Origin: an uncultured Eubacteriales bacterium
GTDB lineage: Bacteria; Bacillota; Clostridia; Christensenellales; Aristaeellaceae
Length of the DNA: 64,000 bases
Direction of reading: 5' to 3'
NCBI GenBank assembly: GCA_902793605.1
Contig: CADBEB010000016.1
Coordinates: 60,744-124,743 of the forward strand
Below are positions 15,397 to 24,021 of this stretch, piece after piece. The first letter of the stretch is position 1; every line of letters starts with the position of its first letter. A model generated the notes under the pieces. The model had not been told where the DNA came from. It ran no database searches and saw only the letters and a program-made list of their open reading frames with translations. Position numbers and translations under genes: made by a program.

Positions 15397-16063
15397 TCTT
15401 CTTTCCCTGCCTTTCCCTCGTTTCCAGCAGGTTGACTGCCAGCAGAACGACAGCGGAGATGGCCAGGTTGACCATCACCCAGAAAAAAGCTCCGCGCCCG
15501 TCGTTCGTCCGCCAGAGCTGGTAGACCGTTGTCGAGACCGTAGCGGTCCTGCCCGGCGTATAGCCGATCAGCATACTGGTGGCACCGTATTCTCCCAGTG
15601 CCCTGGCAAAGGCAAGTACGGTCCCGGCCAGGATCCCCTGGCGGCAGGCCCGCATGCGCACATGCCAGAAGATCCAGGTGTTGGACAGCCCCAGTGTCTG
15701 GCCGGACCAGGCCAGGTTCTCGTCGAAGCTTTCAAAAGCCCCGCGCGCCGTCCGGTACATCAGCGGGAACGCCACCACCACAGCCGCGGCAACCCCGCCC
15801 GGCCAGTTCATGACCAGCCTGATCCCCATCTGCATCAGGAAGCTTCCCAGCGGCCTGCGGGTTCCGAACAGGAGCAGCAGAAAATAGCCGCACACTGTAG
15901 GCGGCAGCACCAGCGGCAGCGTCAGGATCACGTCCAGGATCCCTTTCAGGGTGCGAGGAAGCCTTGCCGCGCGGTACGCGGCAAAGATCCCAGCAAAGAA
16001 CACGATCACGCTGCTGATCGCGGCGATCCGCAGGGAATTCCACAGCGGAAAAAGGTCCGTCAT
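15386..16063 (-). CDS. modB: Molybdate ABC transporter permease
   Basis: Inner membrane permease of 225 aa with five or six spans. The coupling-loop motif is in VLAFARALGEYGATSMLIGY (about residues 148-167), typical of ModB, and TLPLVLPPTVCGYFLL is the conserved early span. It starts two bases after the modA stop codon and overlaps modC. Confidence 0.94.
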   Translation of the reverse strand: MTDLFPLWNSLRIAAISSVIVFFAGIFAAYRAARLPRTLKGILDVILTLPLVLPPTVCGYFLLLLFGTRRPLGSFLMQMGIRLVMNWPGGVAAAVVVAFPLMYRTARGAFESFDENLAWSGQTLGLSNTWIFWHVRMRACRQGILAGTVLAFARALGEYGATSMLIGYTPGRTATVSTTVYQLWRTNDGRGAFFWVMVNLAISAVVLLAVNLLETRERQGKKNGA

Positions 16064-16065
16064 CG

Positions 16066-16887
16066 TTACTTCGTTTCCTCCGCCTTCATGCTCGTAAAGC
16101 CGATTTCTTCAAAGATCTTCATGGCCTCTTCGCCCCGGAGGTAATCCAGGAAGGCCTGTGCTGCTTCCGGCACAGCGCTGTTCTTCATCACGGCCGCCGG
16201 GTAGATGACCCGGCCGCACATTTCAGGCGTTGCGGTATCGATCACATCGAGCCCGGCGCTGAACGCGTCTGTGCTGTAGACCACGCCGCAGTCGACACTG
16301 CCCTGCACGACCTGGGTCGTCACCTCTTTGACGTTCGTCCCGTAGGTGATCTTTCCGGCCGCGGCCAGGGCTTCCTCATCCAGTCCGTAGTATTCCAGGA
16401 TCTTTTTCGTATACTGGCCCACCGGCACGTCGGCGTTGCCCATTGCCATCAGGACTTCCCCGCCCTTCAGCAGCTCTGTCAGTTCGTCGAAGCTTTTGAT
16501 CCCCCTCGGATTATCCGCCGGCGTGACCAGCGCCACCTTGTTCTCCAGCAGGTCGATCCGGCTTCCTTCCAGCACAAAGTCCAGCCGTTCCGGATTCTTC
16601 TCCTCATCCCTGGTGATATCCAGCTGGTTCACCTGTTTCTGCCCGGCGGAGATGAATACGTCGCATACCGCGCCTTCCTGGATCTGCGTCTTCAGCGTGC
16701 CCGAAGAGTCAAAGTTACAGACCAGTTCTGTCTCCGGATTCGCTGTTTCATACAGCGTCTTGATCTCTGTCAGTGATTCTGTCAGCGACGCCGCCGCAAA
16801 TACCACCAGTTCCGTCTTTTCCGCCAGAGACGCCCCTGCCGCGGCGCAGAGCACCAGCACCAGAATGATTGCCACCAATTTCTTCAT
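16066..16887 (-). CDS. modA: Molybdate-binding protein
   Basis: Extracytoplasmic molybdate-binding protein, 273 aa. A signal peptide (MKKLVAIILVLVLCAAAG, cut near residue 22) is followed by LVVFAAASLTESL, where ModA binds oxyanion through Ser/Ala residues. The segments CNFDSSGTLKTQIQEGA, GVVYSTDAFSA and YPAAVMKNS also fit the family. It follows the MOSC-MogA gene by 21 bases in the same operon. Confidence 0.94.
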   Translation of the reverse strand: MKKLVAIILVLVLCAAAGASLAEKTELVVFAAASLTESLTEIKTLYETANPETELVCNFDSSGTLKTQIQEGAVCDVFISAGQKQVNQLDITRDEEKNPERLDFVLEGSRIDLLENKVALVTPADNPRGIKSFDELTELLKGGEVLMAMGNADVPVGQYTKKILEYYGLDEEALAAAGKITYGTNVKEVTTQVVQGSVDCGVVYSTDAFSAGLDVIDTATPEMCGRVIYPAAVMKNSAVPEAAQAFLDYLRGEEAMKIFEEIGFTSMKAEETK

Positions 16888-16908
16888 GACTTGTTTCCTC
16901 CAAATCTT

Positions 16909-17850
16909 CTATCTCCCGCACTCAGCCGCACCGCCCCGCAAGGTCTTCAGCCCGTGTTCCAGTGTGTTCAGTATGAATCCCAGGCTTTCCTTCACCGCCT
17001 TCGGGCTTCCCGGCAGGTTAACAATCAGTGTTCCCTTCCGGATCACGGATACGCCCCGGCCGAGCATAGCCCGGTCTGTGATCTCCATGGACTTCATCCT
17101 GATGTATTCAGCGATCCCGGGGGCGTTCCGGTCCGCTACGGCAAGGGTTGCCTCCGGTGTCCGGTCGCGCGGGGAAAAACCGGTCCCTCCGCTCGTGACG
17201 ACCAGGTCCGCCTGCCGCTGATCCGCCAACCGGTAAAGCTCCTTCTTCAGCATCTCCGGTTCATCCGGCAGCAGGATCGTCCCGATGATCTCATAGCCGG
17301 CCCCTTTCAGCATCTCCACAGCCGCCGGCCCGCTCTCATCCTTCCGTTCTCCCCGATAGCCCTTGTCGCTCAGCGTGATTACAGCCGCCCGGAACGGACG
17401 TTCCGGATCCGGCAGGTGCGCTGTGACAGCGTCCCCGGGCCGGATCTCTCCGCCTTCCAGCACCTCTGCGAAAATGCCTTCCCGCGGCATAATGCAGTCG
17501 CCTGTCCGCCGGCGGATCGCGCAGCTGCTGTGGCAGTCCTTGCCGATCTGGGTCGTGCGGAGCACGACTGTCCCAGCCTTCAGGACCGATCCGACCGGCA
17601 GGGTTTTCAGGTCGATCCCCTCCACCAGCAGGTTTTCACCGAAGGCGCCGTCGGTGACGCCGGCACCCCGCCGGTTGAACTTCTCTACGCTCTCACAGGA
17701 GAGCAGGCTGACCTGTCGGTGCCCGCTGCCTGCATGCGCGTCGTTTTCAATCCCGAATCCCGAAATGAAGACGCCTTTCTCCACCGGTTTTTTTTCCGTT
17801 CCTTTCGCCGGGCTGATGCATACCGCCCGGACTGTACCTCTTAATCCCAC
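16909..17850 (-). CDS. MOSC domain-MogA/MoaB fusion protein
   Basis: A 313-aa protein joining two domains. Residues about 1-145 are a MOSC domain (GIENDAHAGSGHRQVSLLS, GAFGENLLVEGIDL and the MOSC cysteine region KDCHSSCAIRRRTGDCIMPREG). Residues about 150-313 are a MogA/MoaB molybdopterin-adenylyltransferase-like domain (AAVITLSDKGYRGERKDESG, TSGGTGFSPRDRTPEA, LIVNLPGSPKAVKESL). MogA-type domains adenylylate molybdopterin before Mo insertion. MOSC domains bind the cofactor or a sulfur carried on it. The fusion would place these steps together. It starts two bases after the moaC stop. Such fusions occur in Clostridia; no separate symbol is assigned. Confidence 0.92.
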   Translation of the reverse strand: MGLRGTVRAVCISPAKGTEKKPVEKGVFISGFGIENDAHAGSGHRQVSLLSCESVEKFNRRGAGVTDGAFGENLLVEGIDLKTLPVGSVLKAGTVVLRTTQIGKDCHSSCAIRRRTGDCIMPREGIFAEVLEGGEIRPGDAVTAHLPDPERPFRAAVITLSDKGYRGERKDESGPAAVEMLKGAGYEIIGTILLPDEPEMLKKELYRLADQRQADLVVTSGGTGFSPRDRTPEATLAVADRNAPGIAEYIRMKSMEITDRAMLGRGVSVIRKGTLIVNLPGSPKAVKESLGFILNTLEHGLKTLRGGAAECGR

Positions 17851-17851
17851 T

Positions 17852-18346
17852 TTATTCCTCTCCTGTTATCGCATTCGGATTCATGAAGTCTCCGCTCTTT
17901 CCCCCGCTCTTCCTGACCAGCCGGATCTCCCCGATCTCCATGGCTTTGTCCACCGCCTTGCACATATCATAGACGGTCAGCAGGGCGCAGCTCACGCCCG
18001 TCAGCGCTTCCATCTCCGCACCGGTCTTCCCGACTGTCCCGGCGGTGCAGACCGCCCGGACGGCATGTTTTTCCGGCAGCAGGTCAAAATCGACGGACAG
18101 CTTCGTCAGATTCAGCAGATGGCACAGCGGGATGAGTTCCGCGGTCTTCTTCGCTCCCATGATCCCGGCAATCCTGGCCGCTCCCAGCACATCTCCCTTT
18201 CCGATGCCGCCCTGCGTGACCCGTTCAAAGCATTCCCCGCTCATACGGATCGTACCCTCGGCGACCGCCTCGCGCCGGGTGTCTTCCTTGCCGCCCACGT
18301 CCACCATCCAGGCCTTTCCGCCCGGATCAAAATGCGTGAATTCCAT
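17852..18346 (-). CDS. moaC: Cyclic pyranopterin monophosphate synthase
   Basis: Second step of molybdopterin synthesis, acting on the MoaA product. It has 164 aa, normal for the family. Visible motifs are [70 protein letters not shown] and YDMCKAVDK. The gene lies tightly between moaA (4-base gap) and the MOSC-mogA fusion (2-base gap). Confidence 0.96.
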   Translation of the reverse strand: MEFTHFDPGGKAWMVDVGGKEDTRREAVAEGTIRMSGECFERVTQGGIGKGDVLGAARIAGIMGAKKTAELIPLCHLLNLTKLSVDFDLLPEKHAVRAVCTAGTVGKTGAEMEALTGVSCALLTVYDMCKAVDKAMEIGEIRLVRKSGGKSGDFMNPNAITGEE

Positions 18347-18349
18347 ACC

Positions 18350-19324
18350 TTATCCTCCGATTCGGACCATCTCTTTTTCTTCGGTCACGTTTTCGCGGCG
18401 TTCAAAACAGTGCGCCTGCGGCTTAAGCCGCACGGCTTCGCGGATCTTTTCCCGGATCCGCTCTTCCTTATCCGCCGCTCCGTCCCGCAGGATCTCCCTG
18501 AGCGGAACGGTGTCCGCGTAGCACAGGCAGGGTTTCAGTTCCCCGACAGACGTCAGCCGGAGCCGGTTGCACGCAGCGCAGAATTTCCCGTGCATCGCGC
18601 TGATGAAACCGATCCTGCCGGTAAACCCGTCTGCGCGGCGGTATACCGCCGGTCCGTCCCCGTCGCCGCCCGGGCTCTCCGTCGTCTTCCCGTATTGTTC
18701 CTCGATCCGGGCGAGGACGGACGCATTCGGTACCGTCTCCAGCCCTTTTGCAGCCCCGATAGGCATCAGCTCGATGAACCGCACGTCCACCGGCAGGTCC
18801 CGGGCGAGCGTGGCCAGTTTCCCGGGTGCGTCGTCGTTGATTTCCCGGCAGATCACGCAATTGATCCGGACCGGCAGTTTTCCGGCCGCCCTGCGGATGG
18901 AAGCGAGAACCCGGTCCAGTTCATCCATGCCCGTGATCGCTTTGTACTGCCCGCGATCCAGCGTATCCAGGCTGATGTTGACCGCATCCAGTCCGGCATC
19001 CAGCAGTCCGTTCAGGTGCTCTCCCAGCAGCACGCCGTTCGTGGTCATGGTGACCCGCCGGACCCCCGGAGTCTCTTTCAGCATGGAAACCAGACGGACG
19101 CAGCCTTTCCTGACGAGCGGCTCTCCGCCGGTGATCCGGAAGCTCCCGATTCCCAGATCGGCTGCCTGCCTGCAGACAAAGGCAATCTCCTCATAGCTCA
19201 GCAGGTCGCTCATCGGTATGCGCTCGATCCCGTCCGGCATGCAGTACCTGCATCTCAGATTACACCGGTCGGTCACGGAGATCCGCATATAGCTGATCGT
19301 CCGTCCATATCGATCTGTTAACAT
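18350..19324 (-). CDS. moaA: GTP 3',8-cyclase
   Basis: Radical-SAM enzyme converting GTP to the cyclic precursor of molybdopterin; about 324 aa. The SAM cluster CNLRCRYC is near residue 25 and the C-terminal cluster FCAACNRLRLTSVGELKPCL near 265, with the GTP-binding arginines between. RITGGEPLVRKG is the conserved SAM-binding GGEP motif. The start is uncertain: ATG 19324 (MLTDRYGR) is chosen, but an in-frame TTG at 19330 is possible and neither has a strong ribosome binding site. The C-terminal GG dipeptide (VRIGG) typical of MoaA is present. moaD and moaE are not in the window. Confidence 0.95.
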   Translation of the reverse strand: MLTDRYGRTISYMRISVTDRCNLRCRYCMPDGIERIPMSDLLSYEEIAFVCRQAADLGIGSFRITGGEPLVRKGCVRLVSMLKETPGVRRVTMTTNGVLLGEHLNGLLDAGLDAVNISLDTLDRGQYKAITGMDELDRVLASIRRAAGKLPVRINCVICREINDDAPGKLATLARDLPVDVRFIELMPIGAAKGLETVPNASVLARIEEQYGKTTESPGGDGDGPAVYRRADGFTGRIGFISAMHGKFCAACNRLRLTSVGELKPCLCYADTVPLREILRDGAADKEERIREKIREAVRLKPQAHCFERRENVTEEKEMVRIGG

Positions 19325-19379
19325 CCGCAATCTTTCTCTTTCTTTAATATCTCATCCCGGCCGAAGCGGAACTCCGGTT

Positions 19380-20402
19380 TTATCCCTTCCCGAAACCGCA
19401 AGCCGGATAATGACACGTATCGCATCCGAGGCACAACCCTCCGTGGCCGAGTCTGACAAAATCACTGCGTTTCAGCGCAACCCCTGCCGCGATCCTCGGC
19501 AGTACCAGGTCAAAGATCGTCGCCTTCGCATACATAACGCATCCCGGCAGGCCCGCCACAGGCGTCCCGTCCTCAAAGTATCCCAGGCAAAACATCGCGC
19601 CGGGCAGCGTCGGTGCGCCATAAGTCACGATCTTCACGCCGCTGCGCGCGATCGCGCCGGGTGTCCGGTCGTCCGGATCCACACTCATGCCGCCCGTACA
19701 GAGGACCAGGTCCATCCCGTCCTCATGCGCCTTCACAATCTCTTCGCGAATCCGTCCCGGATCGTCTCCGGTCAGCACGTGGCGGATCATCCGGATCCCG
19801 AATGCGGCCAGTTTCCGTTCCACGACCGGTGTAAATTTATCCTCGATCAGCCCTTTGGCTACCTCGCTGCCGGTGGTGATAACCGCCGCCGTCTTCAGTT
19901 TCCAGGGTGTCAGGCGGAGAAGCGGTTTCTTCCCCGTGGTCTGCTCCGCCCGCTCCAGTTTCTCTTCTTCGATCACCAGCGGGATCACGCGCATCCCGGC
20001 CAGCTTGTCCCCGGGGTGCACCGCGGTGTTCGTATGCCGGGTGGCGATCATCAGTTCGTCGATCCCGTTGACTGCACAGAGCCGCTCCGTATCCACCTCG
20101 AACAGGCCGTCCTTGTCCGCGATAAGTTCGACTTTTCCTTCCTTCACCTCTGTACAGTGCATGTGTTCGCTGATGCACAGGTCACGGAGGCGGAGCGCTG
20201 CCTCGTCCTCATGGAGCATTCCCTCCGTCTTTTCCCAGACATAGAGGTTTTCCTTTCCCATGGCGAGCAGGACCGGAATATCTTCTTCCGCCACGATATG
20301 CCCCTTGCGGAACCGGGCATCCTTGTATACGCCCGGGATGATCTGCGTCATGTCGTGACACAGCACACGCCCGACTGCTTCCTCCGTTCGGATCAGTTTC
20401 AT
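19380..20402 (-). CDS. MoeA-like molybdopterin-binding protein with C-terminal Cys motif
   Basis: A 340-aa protein related to MoeA, which inserts Mo into molybdopterin. The start ATG at 20402 (MKLIRTEEAVG) overlaps the upstream stop as ATGA; the longer frame upstream is not real. The MogA/MoeA-type binding domain shows AAVITTGSEVAKG, LCTGGMSVDPDDRTPGAI and PVAGLPGCVMYAKATIFD. The tail carries GLCLGCDTCHYPACGFGKG, a C-x2-C-x2-C-x4-C cluster that could bind an Fe-S centre or zinc and is not part of standard MoeA. It is shorter than E. coli MoeA (about 411 aa). Confidence 0.85.
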   Translation of the reverse strand: MKLIRTEEAVGRVLCHDMTQIIPGVYKDARFRKGHIVAEEDIPVLLAMGKENLYVWEKTEGMLHEDEAALRLRDLCISEHMHCTEVKEGKVELIADKDGLFEVDTERLCAVNGIDELMIATRHTNTAVHPGDKLAGMRVIPLVIEEEKLERAEQTTGKKPLLRLTPWKLKTAAVITTGSEVAKGLIEDKFTPVVERKLAAFGIRMIRHVLTGDDPGRIREEIVKAHEDGMDLVLCTGGMSVDPDDRTPGAIARSGVKIVTYGAPTLPGAMFCLGYFEDGTPVAGLPGCVMYAKATIFDLVLPRIAAGVALKRSDFVRLGHGGLCLGCDTCHYPACGFGKG

Positions 20403-21424
20403 CCTTCCTTTTCTCCCTTTCCCTCCAGCGGCATCAGGAAGACCGTGATCTCCCCGCCGCACTGCATGGTTCCCTTCTGCATGCCGATGCTGACCAGCCG
20501 GCATTCCCGGATTCCTTCCCGGATCATCTTCCCGGCGGTCAGCATGATCTGCGCTTCAGCGTATCCGCCGCCGACCGTTCCCGTGATGCTTCCGTCTTCC
20601 CGTATCAGCATTTTGGTCCCGGGTCTACGGGGTGCCTCGCCGCTTTTCTCTACGATCATTGCCAGCACACCCCGCGGACACCCTGCCAGTTCCTCTGCCA
20701 GTCCTTCCGGGAAACCTTCGCCGGGATCGGACGCGTTCATCACCTGGATCAGTTCCGCTGCAACCGAGACAGCGATCTCCTCCGGCGTCCGGGAGCCGAT
20801 CGGCAACCCGATGGGCATATGCAGTTCCCCGACCTTCCCGGCGTCGTATCCTTCCCGGAGCATCTGCTCCCGGATCTGCTCCGTCCGGCTCCGGCTGCCC
20901 ATCATGCCCGCATAGGCATACGGCTTGCGCAGGATCCGGCGCAGGCAGTCCACATCGTGGATATGCTCGCGGGTCATGATCACGAAGGCGGTCGACCGGT
21001 CCCCGCCGATTCCGTCCAGTGCTTCCCCGAAAGACTTGCAGATCACCCGGTCCGCGCCTGCCTCCCGGGCTTTTCCGGCGTATTCCTCCCGGTCCTCGAT
21101 CGCCGTGATTTCAAACCCCAGCGTTGCGCATACGCGGATCACGGACAGGGAAACATGACCTGCGCCGCAGATCACAAGCTTCCGCCTGCCGGAGACATGC
21201 TCAAGGAAAATGCGGCACCCCGCCTTCTCCAGGATTCCTTCCTGCCTCATTCCTGCCGCACAGATCGCTGCGGTAAGCCCTTCCGGAAACCCGTCGTCCC
21301 GGAACAGGCATCCTTCCCGTTCGAAAAGCGCCTTCGCGCCGGCTGTCTTTCCTTCGATGATCCAGGCTGCCAGCATCAGTCCGCGTTCTTTCCTGCGCGT
21401 GATCGTTTCAAAGAAACCCGTCAT
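20399..21424 (-). CDS. XdhC/CoxI-family Mo-hydroxylase maturation factor, unusual domain order
   Basis: A 341-aa protein of the XdhC family, which binds or sulfurates molybdopterin for xanthine-dehydrogenase-type enzymes. A Rossmann segment lies in the middle (KLVICGAGHVSLSVIRVCA near residue 82; AYAGMMGSRSR near 172). A typical XdhC_CoxI segment is at the C-terminus (VEKSGEAPRRPGTKML and GTVGGGYAEAQIM, about 255-300). Most relatives place that segment first. The N-terminal 75 residues (IIEGKTAGAKALFEREG) look like a decayed first copy. It is the first gene of the molybdenum operon, divergent from yqeC; AGGAGAGG precedes the ATG by about ten bases. Confidence 0.85.
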   Translation of the reverse strand: MTGFFETITRRKERGLMLAAWIIEGKTAGAKALFEREGCLFRDDGFPEGLTAAICAAGMRQEGILEKAGCRIFLEHVSGRRKLVICGAGHVSLSVIRVCATLGFEITAIEDREEYAGKAREAGADRVICKSFGEALDGIGGDRSTAFVIMTREHIHDVDCLRRILRKPYAYAGMMGSRSRTEQIREQMLREGYDAGKVGELHMPIGLPIGSRTPEEIAVSVAAELIQVMNASDPGEGFPEGLAEELAGCPRGVLAMIVEKSGEAPRRPGTKMLIREDGSITGTVGGGYAEAQIMLTAGKMIREGIRECRLVSIGMQKGTMQCGGEITVFLMPLEGKGEKEG

Positions 21425-21474
21425 AGACCAACCGCCTCTCCTGTACTATAATGTTTCCGAATGGAGGCCCGCGC

Positions 21475-22146
21475 ATGTACAGACCCTTTGATAAATTCCG
21501 GCCGGAAGGAAGACTCATTTCCGTGATCGGCAGCGGAGGAAAGACCACGTTCCTGCGTTGGCTGTCCGAACGCCTGTCCGGAACGGTGATCCTCACCACG
21601 TCCACACACATCCGGCCTTTCCCTGAGATCCCGCTCGTGAATGCCTCCCCGGAAAACCGGGAGCAGGTGCTGAGCGAACTCCGCGACGCCCTGGCCCGCA
21701 GCCGGGTCGTCTGCCTGGGTAATCCGGAGCCATCCGGGAAACTGGCTGGTCCCTCGCCGGTCATCCCTTTCGAAGCCCTGTTGGATGAAGCGGACCATGT
21801 CCTCGTGGAAGCTGACGGGGCCAAAGGCCTTCCGCTCAAGGCCCACCGCCCGTGGGAACCGGTCATTCCCGGCTGTTCCGATCTGACCGTCTGTCTCGTC
21901 GGCGCGTCCGGGATCGGAAAGCCGGTCTCCGAAGCCTGCCACTGCCCGGACCTGTTCGCATTCCTGGCCGGCATCACACCGGACCGGATCGTCAGGCCGG
22001 AGCACATCGCCGCCGTGCTGAACCGGGAGAACCCAGCGGACTGTTATCTCGTCAACCAGGTCGATACTCTTCCGGATCCGGAAGAAGCCGTCCGCCTCTG
22101 CGGCCTTATCAATAAAGATGCCTTCCCTTGCTCTTTAGCTCCATAA
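21475..22146 (+). CDS. yqeC: Selenium cofactor biosynthesis protein YqeC
   Basis: A 223-aa cytoplasmic protein of the YqeC family, linked genomically to selenium-dependent molybdenum hydroxylases. The start ATG at 21475 has TGGAGG eight bases upstream. A P-loop-like segment SVIGSGGKTTFLRWLSE lies near residues 14-30, with VILTTSTHI after it and VLVEADGAKGLPLK in the middle; both are YqeC family features. It is the only plus-strand gene in this block, convergent with yqeB (two-base gap). A TATAAT lies at 21447-21452 but no clear -35 is seen. Confidence 0.92.
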   Translation: MYRPFDKFRPEGRLISVIGSGGKTTFLRWLSERLSGTVILTTSTHIRPFPEIPLVNASPENREQVLSELRDALARSRVVCLGNPEPSGKLAGPSPVIPFEALLDEADHVLVEADGAKGLPLKAHRPWEPVIPGCSDLTVCLVGASGIGKPVSEACHCPDLFAFLAGITPDRIVRPEHIAAVLNRENPADCYLVNQVDTLPDPEEAVRLCGLINKDAFPCSLAP

Positions 22147-22148
22147 AC

Positions 22149-22982
22149 TTATTCCGGCCGAAGGGGGTTCAGGGGACGACCGGAAAGCCCCCTTACGCAC
22201 AATTCCAGCACACTCCCGGCAATACACCTTGCCTTGTCCGAGATTGTGAAACAGTTCTTCTTCTCTTCCAGGCGCGGATCCACATCAGCCAGCTTAAAGC
22301 CTTTTGACACCGGGAAGCCGTCCCGGATGATCCCCCGCAGAATGCCGGGGATCTTCGTCTGCACCGGGATCACTTCATCGCCTGCGATCACGTTTCCGAT
22401 CGTCTCCCCTGCCTGCACAGCCTCCGCGATCCCTTTGCGCGGCCGGAACACGCCGGCCGCGGGCGAATGGATCACCCGCTCCGCGCCGTATCCGGCGATG
22501 ATCCCGGGCACACCGGTGTTGGGGATCGCACATCCCGAATCGATAATCCGTCCCAGGTCGTGCCCCCGCATGGTCTCGATGACATAATGAACGTCCCTTC
22601 CCGCCTCAAAGCCGGGGCCCAGGGCGATGGTCAGCTTCGCCATCTCCATACGGGTTCCGAGGTTCTTCTTGGCCAGGATGGCGTCCACGATCACGTCTGG
22701 CTTTAATTCCCGGATGCTTTTCCCGGCAGGATCGACCAGCAGCGGGACGCACCCCTGCTTCAGGACTTCCTCCGCCTCAGCGGCTTCAGGGATTCGGACC
22801 GCGGTCACGCCTTCAACCGTCGCCGTGCCGTCGTAAACCGCCTCTGAGAAGGCCACCTGCCGCCGGATGGCGGAAGGATGGTCAGACTCCAGGGCCAGCA
22901 CCGGAAACCCTGCCCGGAACAGCCGGTGAATGGTGCCTGTGCTGATATCCCCCGCTCCGCGTATAATGATCATTGCTTTCAT
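22149..22982 (-). CDS. yqeB: EF2563-family selenium-dependent molybdenum hydroxylase system protein YqeB
   Basis: A 277-aa protein with an N-terminal Rossmann-like motif MIIIRGAGDISTGTIHRLF. The family marks organisms with selenium-dependent molybdenum hydroxylases and is thought to help make the labile selenium cofactor. Other segments are DAILAKKNLGTRMEMAKLTI, GPGFEAGRDVHYVIETMRGH and GCAIPNTGVPGIIAGYG. The start overlaps the selD stop (ATGA type). The last 14 codons (RGLSGRPLNPLRPE) lie inside a dispersed hairpin repeat (22154-22194), suggesting the native C-terminus was replaced. Confidence 0.93.
   Translation of the reverse strand: MKAMIIIRGAGDISTGTIHRLFRAGFPVLALESDHPSAIRRQVAFSEAVYDGTATVEGVTAVRIPEAAEAEEVLKQGCVPLLVDPAGKSIRELKPDVIVDAILAKKNLGTRMEMAKLTIALGPGFEAGRDVHYVIETMRGHDLGRIIDSGCAIPNTGVPGIIAGYGAERVIHSPAAGVFRPRKGIAEAVQAGETIGNVIAGDEVIPVQTKIPGILRGIIRDGFPVSKGFKLADVDPRLEEKKNCFTISDKARCIAGSVLELCVRGLSGRPLNPLRPE
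22154..22194. repeat. GC-rich dispersed hairpin repeat forming the yqeB 3' end
   Basis: The unit runs from CCGAAGGGGG to CCGGAAAGCCCCCTT, with AAGGGGG and CCCCCTT arms forming a stem. A second copy lies at 58916-58948 (CCGAAGG...CGGAAAGCCCCTT). Confidence 0.6.
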
Positions 22983-24019
22983 TCCTCGATAATAATCGCT
23001 TTCTCTTCCGCTTCTGTAACATATCCGATAGCCGCGGCACCCGGGACCGCCGACTTCATCGTTCTCAGCAGCGCCTCACCGTCCCGTTCGTCCACAGCGA
23101 TGAGCAGCCCGCCGCTGGTCTGCGGATCATAGAGGATGTCCTGCACAGCCCGGGGCACCTCCCCCCGCACCTCAGCCGCATGCTCGGCGAAGTCCCGGTT
23201 CCGGTACGCGCCGGCAGGGATCAGTCCCATGTCCGCCATCTCCAGCGCCTCCGGATGATACGGGATCTTCCCTGTCTGCAGATGGAGCGTACATCCGCTT
23301 CCCTGTGCCATCTCGCAGCTGTGTCCCATCAGGCCGAAGCCAGTCACGTCTGTGCAGCTGTGAACCCGGAAACCTTGCATCGCCTCGCAGGCTGCCTTGT
23401 TCAGCGTTGCCATCTGCCGGGTGATCCGGTCCGTCAGTGCCGGATCCGTGAACCCTGCCTTTGCCGCCGTGGTCAGGATGCCGATGCCCAGCGGTTTCGT
23501 CAGGATCAGCATGTCCCCGGGCTTCGCCGCGTCGTTTTTCCGGATCTGTTCCGGCTTTGCGAATCCGGTAACCGCCAGGCCGTAGAGCGGTTCGCTGCCG
23601 TGGATCGTATGCCCGCCGGAGATGATCACCCCGGCCTCGTAAGCCTTGTCGTATCCGCCGTGCAGGATCTCCCGGATCCATTCCTCCTCCATCTGTTCCG
23701 TCACGCACAGCAGGTTCAGCGCCAGATGCGGCTCCCCGCCCATGGCGTAGATATCGGAGATGGCGTTGGCCGCGGCGATCTGACCAAACAGGTAAGGGTC
23801 GTCGACGATCGGCGGAAAAAAGTCAACCGTCTGGATCAGCGCCGTTTCGTCGTTGATCACGAAAACGCTCGCGTCGTCGCTCTTATCAAATCCCACGATC
23901 AGGCGCGGGTCTGTCCGGGTTTTAAAATCCTGCAGCAGCGTAGCGAGCGTGCCGGCCCCCACCTTGGCGCCGCAGCCGGCGCAGCTTGCCAGTTTTGTCA
24001 GTCTTGCCTCTGTTTCCAT
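22979..24019 (-). CDS. selD: Selenide, water dikinase
   Basis: Makes selenophosphate from selenide and ATP, the donor for selenoproteins, selenouridine tRNA and the labile selenium cofactor. It has 346 aa. The start ATG at 24019 has AGGGAG seven bases upstream; a GTG six bases earlier is possible. The catalytic region reads LASCAGCGAKVGAG: the position equivalent to E. coli Cys17 is Cys (not selenocysteine) and Lys20 is kept. Other motifs are VDFFPPIVDDPYLFGQIAAA, AISDIYAMGGEP, SGGHTI and the C-terminal CDPQTSGGLL-type YDPQTSGGLLIAVD. It lies between the ModE-like gene and yqeB with overlaps on both sides. selA and selB are not in the window, so selenocysteine use is not shown. Confidence 0.96.
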   Translation of the reverse strand: METEARLTKLASCAGCGAKVGAGTLATLLQDFKTRTDPRLIVGFDKSDDASVFVINDETALIQTVDFFPPIVDDPYLFGQIAAANAISDIYAMGGEPHLALNLLCVTEQMEEEWIREILHGGYDKAYEAGVIISGGHTIHGSEPLYGLAVTGFAKPEQIRKNDAAKPGDMLILTKPLGIGILTTAAKAGFTDPALTDRITRQMATLNKAACEAMQGFRVHSCTDVTGFGLMGHSCEMAQGSGCTLHLQTGKIPYHPEALEMADMGLIPAGAYRNRDFAEHAAEVRGEVPRAVQDILYDPQTSGGLLIAVDERDGEALLRTMKSAVPGAAAIGYVTEAEEKAIIIEE

Positions 24020-24021
24020 GC

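Noticed and set aside
22979..24019. SelD as a selenoprotein
   Set aside because: The catalytic position is an ordinary Cys codon, and no in-frame TGA is needed to read the gene.
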